NCBI GenBank assembly: GCA_903928685.1
Contig: CAIYRS010000080.1
Coordinates: forward strand, 1 to 64,000
Origin: an uncultured Methylococcaceae bacterium
GTDB taxonomy: Bacteria > Pseudomonadota > Gammaproteobacteria > Methylococcales > Methylomonadaceae
DNA: 64,000 nucleotides
Direction of reading: 5' to 3'
The notes under the pieces are model-generated. The model made no database searches and had not been told where the DNA came from. It saw only the letters and a list, made by a program, of their open reading frames with translations. Both the position numbers and the translations under genes were made by a program. Below are positions 42,508-50,113 of the stretch, piece by piece; position 1 is the stretch's first letter, and every line of letters begins with the position of its first letter.

Positions 42508-43452
42508 ATGACTAAACTTACCGATTCGCAAGCTTCACAACACGCTGATCAGCAAGCGTCCGAATGGTTTGTGTTGATGAATTCTGGCAAAGCGACCGAG
42601 CAACAACGGCAAGCGTTTGTCCATTGGCTAGCGCAATCGCCCCGCCACCAAAAAGCTTGGATACAAACCCAAACCCTCTGGCAAAACTTCGGGCAACTGG
42701 ATACTGCCGATTTCCCCCTGCCCAAAGCCGCCGTTAAACCCGCTTTTTTCAGTCCGATGCGTTCTGCCGTTGCGGGTTTGGCGATAGTGCTGGTGGCGGT
42801 GCTTTACCAGCAGCCGTTTTGGTATGCCGATTTTTATACCGCTACCGGAGAAGCCAAAACCATCACCTTAAGCGACGGCTCAACCGTGGAATTGGCGACT
42901 GATAGCGCAGTTTCCGTCGATTATTCGTCCAATAAACGGCGTTTGCGGTTGCATCACGGCGAGGCGTTTTTTACCGTTGCCGCCGATGCTACAAGGCCGT
43001 TCGATGTGCTGGCTGGCGATACCGAAACCCGCGCTTTAGGGACGGCTTTTGATGTTAAGGAGGAGGACGGTCATGTGCAAGTGACAGTTTATGAACACAG
43101 TGTCCGGGTTTCGGCAGGTGGGCAAGGTATTGACAAATTGCTTACCGGCAAAACCATCTGTTATCAAAATCAACAGTTCAGCGCGGTGACGACAGCCAAT
43201 CTGGCGATTGCCGATAGTTGGCGGCGGCATCATTTAGTGTTTGAAGACCAGCCGCTTGCCGATGTGGTGAAAGCCTTAAACCGTTATCGCCGCTTACCGA
43301 TAGTCATTTTTGATGGCTCGCTCAAAAACCTGGCGGTCACAGGCTTATTCGAAACCGACAACACCGACACGGCTTTGCAAACTATTGAAGAAACCTTGGC
43401 GGTGAAAGTCAGAAGATTGCCAGGGGGATTGGTGGTTTTGAGTGGTGTTTAG
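42508..43452 (+). CDS. FecR-type anti-sigma factor/transducer (FecR7)
   Basis: 314 residues. Cytoplasmic part QASEWFVLMNSGKATEQQRQ and VHWLAQSPRHQKAWIQTQTL, a short membrane helix about 85-101, FecR domain ATGEAKTITLSDGSTVELAT, C-terminal VTGLFETDNTDTALQTIEET. It resembles FecR1 most (YEHSVRV/DEHAVRV and the C-terminal segment), matching the sigma1/sigma7 kinship. Confidence 0.92.
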   Translation: MTKLTDSQASQHADQQASEWFVLMNSGKATEQQRQAFVHWLAQSPRHQKAWIQTQTLWQNFGQLDTADFPLPKAAVKPAFFSPMRSAVAGLAIVLVAVLYQQPFWYADFYTATGEAKTITLSDGSTVELATDSAVSVDYSSNKRRLRLHHGEAFFTVAADATRPFDVLAGDTETRALGTAFDVKEEDGHVQVTVYEHSVRVSAGGQGIDKLLTGKTICYQNQQFSAVTTANLAIADSWRRHHLVFEDQPLADVVKALNRYRRLPIVIFDGSLKNLAVTGLFETDNTDTALQTIEETLAVKVRRLPGGLVVLSGV

Positions 43453-43482
43453 TATTTTTTAGAAAAATTTTTCCTCACCACT

Positions 43483-43510
43483 GGAGGTGTCACAGTTTCC
43501 GTTCGTCATA
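43483..43510 (+). promoter_or_regulatory. Putative ECF-type promoter for receptor 7
   Basis: GGAGGTGTC, 12 bases, CGTCATA; CGTC begins 63 bases before the ATG at 43567. Weaker match than most. Confidence 0.35.
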
Positions 43511-43566
43511 AACATTGATTGACAAACTATTTGGCTTTTTGGAGCCGGATATTGACGGAAGCCTTA

Positions 43567-46167
43567 ATGACACCCCATTCTTCAACACTAAAATCGCCAG
43601 CTTTTTATCTATTGCTGCTCTGTCTTTGCAGTGATGGATTGAGTCCATCACCTGCATTGGCTGGTGAATTGACAGGCGATGCCTTATCTACAGGCCATCA
43701 CTTTAATATCCCGCCGCAAAGTTTGTCTTCCGCGATATTGGCTTTATCCCAAGCCGCTAAGTTGAAGATATTTTTTGATGCCACTATTACCCGTGGCATC
43801 AACAGCCCTGGCCTTACTGGGCAGTATTCTTCCGAACAAGCATTACGCAAATTGCTGGAAAAATCCGGCATCCGTTATAGCTTGACTGATTCCGGTTCGA
43901 TAAAACTGCAAGCAGCGCCCGCCGTACAACCAATCAAAGCACCCGAAACAAAACCCGCGCCGCCGAAACCGAAATTGAGTCCAGTCACTGCGCCGGACGA
44001 ACCAGTGCCGCCGACACTGGAAACTATGAAAGTTTCCGGAAAATTCGAGTATCAGGCGGATGATCCTTACAACACCGATTATGTGCTGCCCAGCGCCACG
44101 GCGGGAACGAAAACCGATACGCCGATTATGGAAACGCCGCTGAATGTGCAAGTGATTTCCAAGCAGGTGTTGAAAGACCAGCAAGTCATCAGCCTTGAAC
44201 AAGCCTTACGCAATGTCAGTGGTGTGACCATGAAAGCGCATGGCATCAGCTCGTTGAATAACGGCATCAATTTTGGTATCAATTACCCGACACCAGTGAT
44301 CCGGGGTTTTGCTTCGGAGACTTTTTTCCGCAATGGTTTCCGGTTGCAGAACGGTTCGGCTAGCCGTCAGTTTGCCAATGTCGAAAGTGTTGAGGTGCTA
44401 AAAGGTTCGGCGGCGATTTTATACGGTCAGGTTGAACCCGGCGGCATGATTAATATCGTCACCAAAAAACCGCAGGCCACACCGTATTATTCCTTAAGCC
44501 AACAATTCGGTTCTTACGATTTATACCGCACCAGCGTCGATGCGACCGGGCCGCTGAACAAGGATGAAAGCCTGCTTTACCGTACCAATTTTTCCTACCA
44601 AAACAGCAATTCCTTCCGTGATTTTGTTTATACCGATGATGTGTTTGTCGCGCCGTCGCTGAAATGGATCATCAGCCCGAAAACCTCGGTCAGCGTGGAA
44701 ATGGAATATGACCGAAACAACAACGGTTTTGACGCCGGATTCATCCCGATTTACAAACGTAAAATCCTCAAAACCTCGTTTAGTTATAACTGGGGCGAAT
44801 TGTCGCCCATCAAACAAGAAACCTTGTTCGGCAATATCACTACCGCACACCAATTTAATGATAAGTGGGCTATCAAGCATCAGTTATCGGTAAACCACGC
44901 GACAGGCGATGCCGATTTTTATATCCCTTATCCGCCAATCAACCAGCGCGTTGTCCAAAGTACCCGTGCCCTTTACCAAAACAACAACGATACCTACTCG
45001 ACCAATCTGGATCTGACCGGACATTTTGATAGCTTCGGGCTTGGGCATACTTTGTTGGTAGGCGGCGATTATTATCGGCTGGATACCCAAGTCACCAGCG
45101 GCTCGACTTCCAAATATACCCATGGTGTGAATTACTTTAATCCCGTCCATAAGCCATTTGTGCCGCCATTACTCAGCCCGGAATTTATCAGAGAAGATAA
45201 GCAAATCATTGACCAATACGGCCTTTATGTACAAGACCAAATCAAGCTGCCTTATCACGTCCATGTCATGGGTGGGATTCGTTATCAAAATTTGCATCAG
45301 GCATCTAGCCTTCAGGAGTTTGCCGTTCCAGCCACCAACTTAGCGTCGTCTGAAGATGCGGTAACGCCAAGGGTTGGGCTGTTATGGCAACCTATCGATT
45401 GGCTGAGTTTGTATGGCAATTATGTGGAAAGTTTTGGCCCCAATGTCGTCAGCAATCCGGGCCTGGTTTACCCAACGAATAAACCGATTCCGGCAACGGG
45501 CGCATCCCAATATGAAATAGGCGCAAAAACTGAGTTTTTTGACGGTCGGTTTCGCGCAAGTTTGGCGTACTTTGATTTAACCAAGAACAACATTGCCGTT
45601 AGAGAACCTGCCAAGAATTGTAACGGCTTAGCCTGTTACTTAATCATCAGCCAAGCGCAAAGCAAAGGCGTGGAAGTCGATATTCAAGGCGAGATTTTAC
45701 CCGGCTGGCAAGTTATCAGCACCTTTGCCAATACCCACGTCAATATCAGCAAAAGCGACCAATCAGGTCTGCTAGGGAAACCTGACCAGCAATTATTCGG
45801 CATTCCCATCAATACCGCTTCTTTCTGGAGCACCTATAACTTCCAACAAAAATGGCTGAAAGGCTTTTCAGTCGGCGCGGGTGTGACCTATCAAGATTCA
45901 CAATTTGCCTTTATTGATGAAACCAATGCAACCAAGCGAAAAAGAAGTTTTGTGGTGCCGGGTTTTGAAACCGTGGCGTTGATGACCGCTTACAGCCGTG
46001 ATGTCGGTGATGCCAAGGTGTCGGTGCAATTTAATATCGAAAATTTGCTGGATGAGCGCTATTTCACCGGATTAACGGTGGAAACCGCGTATGGCAAAAA
46101 AGGCGAGGGCTATGGGGTTTACGGTACACCACGTACGTTTATGGGGCAGGTCAGTATTCAGTATTAG
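43567..46167 (+). CDS. TonB-dependent siderophore-type receptor with STN domain (receptor 7)
   Basis: 866 residues from ATG 43567, with GGAAG just ahead; the TTG at 43519 is less likely. Signal peptide to about 32, STN about 45-115 (FNIPPQSLSSAILALSQAAK), an unusually long Pro/Lys-rich linker (116-149), TonB-box-like LETMKVSG at 151-158, DPYNTDYVLPSATAGTKTDT, plug from TPIMETPLNVQVISKQVLKD, barrel ending GQVSIQY. Three secreted proteins follow on the same strand. Confidence 0.92.
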   Translation: MTPHSSTLKSPAFYLLLLCLCSDGLSPSPALAGELTGDALSTGHHFNIPPQSLSSAILALSQAAKLKIFFDATITRGINSPGLTGQYSSEQALRKLLEKSGIRYSLTDSGSIKLQAAPAVQPIKAPETKPAPPKPKLSPVTAPDEPVPPTLETMKVSGKFEYQADDPYNTDYVLPSATAGTKTDTPIMETPLNVQVISKQVLKDQQVISLEQALRNVSGVTMKAHGISSLNNGINFGINYPTPVIRGFASETFFRNGFRLQNGSASRQFANVESVEVLKGSAAILYGQVEPGGMINIVTKKPQATPYYSLSQQFGSYDLYRTSVDATGPLNKDESLLYRTNFSYQNSNSFRDFVYTDDVFVAPSLKWIISPKTSVSVEMEYDRNNNGFDAGFIPIYKRKILKTSFSYNWGELSPIKQETLFGNITTAHQFNDKWAIKHQLSVNHATGDADFYIPYPPINQRVVQSTRALYQNNNDTYSTNLDLTGHFDSFGLGHTLLVGGDYYRLDTQVTSGSTSKYTHGVNYFNPVHKPFVPPLLSPEFIREDKQIIDQYGLYVQDQIKLPYHVHVMGGIRYQNLHQASSLQEFAVPATNLASSEDAVTPRVGLLWQPIDWLSLYGNYVESFGPNVVSNPGLVYPTNKPIPATGASQYEIGAKTEFFDGRFRASLAYFDLTKNNIAVREPAKNCNGLACYLIISQAQSKGVEVDIQGEILPGWQVISTFANTHVNISKSDQSGLLGKPDQQLFGIPINTASFWSTYNFQQKWLKGFSVGAGVTYQDSQFAFIDETNATKRKRSFVVPGFETVALMTAYSRDVGDAKVSVQFNIENLLDERYFTGLTVETAYGKKGEGYGVYGTPRTFMGQVSIQY

Positions 46168-46267
46168 TAGGTATTGCCAAGCGTCACTGCGTAAAAAGTT
46201 TTTATCCGTATTACCGCGTATTCATCAGCCTGTGATGAACAAGTCATTTAATCCACTGGAGTCAACT

Positions 46268-47392
46268 ATGTCCAAACCCGCAATGCCGTTCTTAAAAATT
46301 GGCGATAAGCTCGTCAACATAGCCAATACGCTATTTTCAGCATCATTGTTTTTGCTATGCCTTTGCGCTAATCCCGTTAATGCCGCTTTGCAAGGCCACT
46401 TGGAAACCGCGACTTGTGATGCCGTAAAAGGTTGGGCTTGGGACAACGGTAATCCCAGTAGCCGGATTCAATTGGATATTTATAGCGGCAAAGTCAAGTT
46501 GACGACATTAACGGCAAAGCTATCACGCACCGATTTAAAAAATGCCGGAAAAGGTGATGGTTTATATGGCTTTGCTTATGTGCCGCCCAAAACTATCCGT
46601 AATGCAGCTACCCATAAAATATCGGTGCGCTATAAAGGTACGGCAAACGAATTGACCGGATCGCCCATTACCACGGCGTTGCCTTGTTACGGCAAACTCA
46701 ATGATACCGGGTTACAAAAATGTGGCACGGGCAGCGGCAATAACTTCGCTTGCCCGTTGACCGATTATCCCCGTCAAGATGCCGAATACGGTCGTGACCG
46801 ATTGGCAAGCAGCAAAAAATTACTGAAAGTGGGTAATGGCAGTGCAGGTTTTGATTACACCAAGGTTGCCAATAACGGTAGCGCACTCGCAGAAAATGCC
46901 GCATTAGGCAACGCCGCTAAGGCTTGGGCGTGTACCCGCGACAATGTCAGTGGTTTACTGTGGGAAGTGAAAACTAAGGATGGCGGTTTACGCGATGTTT
47001 ACAACACCTATAGTTGGTACAACCCCAATCCGGCGACAAATGGCGGTTTTACGGGCTTCCAAAATAACGGCAACTGCACCGGCGGTATTGCCTGTGACAC
47101 CTTAAGTTATGTCAACGCCATCAACGCCAAAAAGCTTTGCGGCAAAACCAACTGGCGCTTGCCCACCGTGGAAGAGTTGCTCTCGTTAACGGATTACAGC
47201 CGTACCAAAACCATCAATCCGACTTATTTCCCCAACACCGAACCGTATTGGTATGTGACATCCACTATCGGCCCAGTTGATTCTGGCAAAGCTAAAAAAG
47301 GCTTGTGGGGTGTGTTTTCTACCAGCGGTTACGTCAATGATGACATCGCCGATCCATACGGTTTAAAAATTCGTTTAGTCAGCGGCAATTAA
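46268..47392 (+). CDS. Secreted DUF1566-domain protein with N-terminal extra domain
   Basis: 374 residues from ATG 46268, supported by GGAG at 46258-46261; the frame runs further upstream into receptor 7 without meaning. Signal peptide (LFSASLFLLCLCANPVNA). Domain 1, about 40-140, is an Ig-like module (ATCDAVKGWAWDNGNPSSRI, GDGLYGFAYVPPKTI). The C-terminal DUF1566 (Lcl) domain, C-type-lectin-like, is recognised by RDNVSGLLWEVKTKDGG, CGKTNWRLPTVEELLSL and YWYVTSTIG. Function of the family is unclear; exported or surface location is likely. It lies 100 bases behind receptor 7. Confidence 0.8.
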   Translation: MSKPAMPFLKIGDKLVNIANTLFSASLFLLCLCANPVNAALQGHLETATCDAVKGWAWDNGNPSSRIQLDIYSGKVKLTTLTAKLSRTDLKNAGKGDGLYGFAYVPPKTIRNAATHKISVRYKGTANELTGSPITTALPCYGKLNDTGLQKCGTGSGNNFACPLTDYPRQDAEYGRDRLASSKKLLKVGNGSAGFDYTKVANNGSALAENAALGNAAKAWACTRDNVSGLLWEVKTKDGGLRDVYNTYSWYNPNPATNGGFTGFQNNGNCTGGIACDTLSYVNAINAKKLCGKTNWRLPTVEELLSLTDYSRTKTINPTYFPNTEPYWYVTSTIGPVDSGKAKKGLWGVFSTSGYVNDDIADPYGLKIRLVSGN

Positions 47393-47438
47393 CCCGCCGA
47401 TGAATCCAGATAATGAAAGCCATTTAGGAACTGTATTT

Positions 47439-47951
47439 ATGAAACAAACTATTTTGACCGTAACGGTATTACTTGCCTTGCAGATTAATGCCAGCCATGC
47501 CCAAACCTGCAATGACAGCAGTTATCAAACCACACCCAGCACCCGCTTTGTGGTGCAAACCGACGGAACGGCCTTGGATAAAAAAACCGGATTGGTTTGG
47601 AAACGTTGCTTAGAAGGCTATAGCTGGAACGGCAGTAGCTGCACAGGTGCGGCGAATTTGGCAAATTGGCAAAACGCTTTAAAAACCGCCGCTGCCAGCA
47701 CGTTTATTGGCAAAAGCGATTGGCGGCTACCGAATGCTAAAGAATTGGCGAGCATTGCCGAACGCGCTTGCGTAAATCCACAAGTCAACCTTGCCATCTT
47801 CCCCAATATGCCCACTGTTTATATTTGGACATCCACACCCAGTGCCGCCGATGCCGCCTCTGCTTGGACAGGTGGCAGCGGCTATCAAAATCATTGGGAA
47901 AATCCCAAAAGCAATGCTTATGGCGTGTTACTGGTTAGAACAGCACCTTAA
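47439..47951 (+). CDS. Secreted DUF1566-domain protein, small
   Basis: 170 residues from ATG 47439 (MKQTILTVTVLLALQINASH, a clear signal peptide cleaved near AQT); an ATG at 47400 is in frame. The mature part is essentially one DUF1566 domain: GTALDKKTGLVWKRCLEGYS, WQNALKTAAASTFIGKSDWR then LPNAKELASIAE, and YIWTSTPSA. Cysteines at mature positions suggest disulphides. Close paralogue in domain, not in overall sequence, of the gene before it. Confidence 0.8.
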   Translation: MKQTILTVTVLLALQINASHAQTCNDSSYQTTPSTRFVVQTDGTALDKKTGLVWKRCLEGYSWNGSSCTGAANLANWQNALKTAAASTFIGKSDWRLPNAKELASIAERACVNPQVNLAIFPNMPTVYIWTSTPSAADAASAWTGGSGYQNHWENPKSNAYGVLLVRTAP

Positions 47952-48034
47952 GCCTTTGCCGCCAATTTTGGCAAAACCACCAAAAGCACCACAAAAATAA
48001 CCTATTGTTTTAACGAGCATCTCAGGAATAAATT

Positions 48035-48889
48035 ATGAAAATGATTGCAGTAAAAAAACCGCTTACTTTAGTGTTAGCAGTATCGGTAATGCTCTTCGGG
48101 TCGGCAAACGCCGTTGAAGTTAAGTCCGCCAGTGCCATGTTACAAGGCGGTAGTGATTCATCCGTTAGTTGGTCTGCGCCTGCCTCCCAACCTTATCGGG
48201 TGTTTGTCAGAGTACCCGCTGACAGTACCGCCACCAATGCGCTCTATCATGTCTATCCGAAAGGCTTGCCAGCAGACAATACTTGCTCCAGTACCGATGC
48301 CAATACACCTTGTTTTGAAGTGCCAATTGATACCACCAAATTTTTAGGCGAATGGGTTCAGCTCACCGTGGCAAACAATCCGGCAACAAAGTGGGATTTC
48401 GTCCAAAACCCTTACGTTAATGGTAGTGTCAGCGTTAGCGCCAGTAATGTGAACGTGGGCGAAAAGCTATCGACAGGATCATTGTTGTTTGACAACCCAC
48501 GGGTAGGAGAAGCCTTTGCAGGCGGCACTATTATTGCCGTGAGCGCCAATGGCCTGCATGGTTTGATCGCCGCCAACCAAGATTTACCAGGCAGCTATAG
48601 CTTTAATGAAGCGAAAGCTGCTGTAAAAAACCCAGCCAATTATGATGCCGAAGGCCAAAAATACAGTGATTGGCGAGTGCCGAATGTCGCTGATTTGAAT
48701 GTCATTTATCAGCACCAAGATTTAGTGAAAGCCACAAAAATATTTTATTGGTCATCAAATTGGGTAGATAAAACCTTTGCTTGGGCGCAATTGTTTAGAT
48801 ATTCGCCATATCCTGCTTACAGCGGCTTTCAAGCCAATGATTCTTATAAGACGGGTAAGCTAGCGGTTCGCCCAGTCCGGTCATTTTAA
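48035..48889 (+). CDS. Secreted protein with degenerate DUF1566-type C-terminus
   Basis: 284 residues with signal peptide (VLAVSVMLFGSANA). The N-terminal half (about 25-130) is a beta-rich domain I do not recognise (SVSWSAPASQPYRVFVRVPA). The C-terminal part follows the DUF1566 pattern: GGTIIAVSANGLHGLIAANQ, YSDWRVPNVADLNVIYQHQD, IFYWSSNWVDKTFAWAQLF and LAVRPVRSF. It completes a run of three secreted proteins behind receptor 7. Confidence 0.75.
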   Translation: MKMIAVKKPLTLVLAVSVMLFGSANAVEVKSASAMLQGGSDSSVSWSAPASQPYRVFVRVPADSTATNALYHVYPKGLPADNTCSSTDANTPCFEVPIDTTKFLGEWVQLTVANNPATKWDFVQNPYVNGSVSVSASNVNVGEKLSTGSLLFDNPRVGEAFAGGTIIAVSANGLHGLIAANQDLPGSYSFNEAKAAVKNPANYDAEGQKYSDWRVPNVADLNVIYQHQDLVKATKIFYWSSNWVDKTFAWAQLFRYSPYPAYSGFQANDSYKTGKLAVRPVRSF

Positions 48890-48910
48890 CCAGGTAATAC
48901 TTCGTAATTT

Positions 48911-48938
48911 AGGCGTCAAAAGCTTGTTTTTGACGTCT
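48911..48938. terminator. Hairpin between convergent genes
   Basis: GCGTCAAAA, 5-base loop GCTTG, TTTTTGACG with flanking AG/CT pairing. It lies 22 bases after the third DUF1566 gene and before the convergent 49164-49784 gene, so it may terminate both directions. The following 48939-49163 holds no gene I can support. Confidence 0.4.
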
Positions 48939-49163
48939 AACCTTATGTTTCGAAAATAGCCATTGACAATATAGTTGATGTGTTCCGAATCCATATCGCT
49001 GGCAATTGAAAGCGATTTAATTGTTAGGATTGGCCTGGCCGCATGCTGCTTGGTATCCAATACCAACGTTGGCTTTTTGACACGGTGATTTCGCCATCCA
49101 ATTTCGGTGGATAGCCTATTTGGAATGATTATTCTCCATTCGGTTTGTTATCCGCTGGGTATA

Positions 49164-49784
49164 TTAGAGCAAGTACTCTGCCAACGGGTCAGGGTTCGAG
49201 CCGCTCCTCCAAAGCCCATCACTTGTGGCTTCATCGCTTAATGCCCAAGCGATAACCTCCAGCGGCTCCTCACCCGCTGACAATTTCCGATCTTCTTCGC
49301 GCATAAAACCCAGTATGCCCTCTAGTTTTTCGCCTGCCTTTAAGCGACGGTAATTGGTAATGATAGCTTGTACTCGACCCAGCCGGTTTTCGAGCGAGGC
49401 AATCTGCTGTTGTTGGGTACGCAAAATATCTACCATAAACCCTTGAAAACGCGCCGAATCGCTCCAGCGTTCCCGCAATTCGCCTAAGACGAGATTAATG
49501 GCATCAGCCGCCAGTTCGTCTTTGTGGACTTGAAAATCAACGAAGACGCCCTGAACCAATACAATAAACACCGTCGTTTTGCTTGCACAATCATCTTCTG
49601 CCCGATAAACCTGTTTGCCGTCGCCCCCTAAGCACAGGCGGTCAAAATAAACCCGAACCCCTGGTAGACTGCCAGAAACCCAGTCGCCCAAGCGGTAATG
49701 GCTCAACACACAGTCGAAGCGTTTACTCTGGAGTTCTTGTTCGTGGCCATCCACTTCAATATAAAACGAATCAAACATACCCAT
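49164..49784 (-). CDS. Unrecognised soluble protein with coiled coil
   Basis: 206 residues I cannot assign. It begins MGMFDSFYIEVDGHEQELQS, has a beta-rich N-terminal half (about 1-90; VRVYFDRLCLGGDGKQVYRA), a helical middle with a probable coiled coil (LRTQQQQIASLENRLGRVQA, about 120-150) and an acidic C-terminus. There is no signal peptide or membrane segment. GAGGAAA upstream of the ATG is an acceptable ribosome site. It is transcribed alone, away from neighbours. Confidence 0.6.
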   Translation of the reverse strand: MGMFDSFYIEVDGHEQELQSKRFDCVLSHYRLGDWVSGSLPGVRVYFDRLCLGGDGKQVYRAEDDCASKTTVFIVLVQGVFVDFQVHKDELAADAINLVLGELRERWSDSARFQGFMVDILRTQQQQIASLENRLGRVQAIITNYRRLKAGEKLEGILGFMREEDRKLSAGEEPLEVIAWALSDEATSDGLWRSGSNPDPLAEYLL

Positions 49785-50113
49785 GTGATGTGTTTCCTCT
49801 CAATCTTTAGTTTGGCTCAATACGCGTGGCGCACGTTATGTTTTTATGGAAAAGCGGCAGTGTACTAAACAATCAACATATTATAGTTAGCATAATTATA
49901 TGGATGTGATTAGTAATTTTACATAATCATGATTATGCGAAGTAATTTGTCCCTATATAATTACCTACGCTCAGTTAGTAATGGCCTTGCCAGTAATAAT
50001 AGATACTTAAACTTGTGTACGGAAAAAGTATTGACACATTAGCCTTAAATGACTGCGGTAAATAGCACGAAATAATAAACCGTTGGATGATCAGGTCATG
50101 CAAAGTACCGTCA
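49785..50113. other. 329-base AT-rich gap with 16-base palindrome
   Basis: No gene seen. A perfect palindrome CATAATCATGATTATG lies at 49922-49937, upstream of the 49164-49784 gene and downstream of the porin gene. It could be an operator for the former. The flanking sequence is strongly AT-rich. Confidence 0.4.

Noticed and set aside
46091-46267. Long N-terminal extension of the first DUF1566 protein
   Set aside because: It overlaps receptor 7 out of frame, and the signal peptide and GGAG site place the start at 46268.
48881-49147. Minus-strand open frame of 88 codons (includes LVLDTKQHAARPILTIKSLS)
   Set aside because: It has no ATG/GTG start, no ribosome site and no family I recognise; it could be a gene fragment, but I cannot support it.
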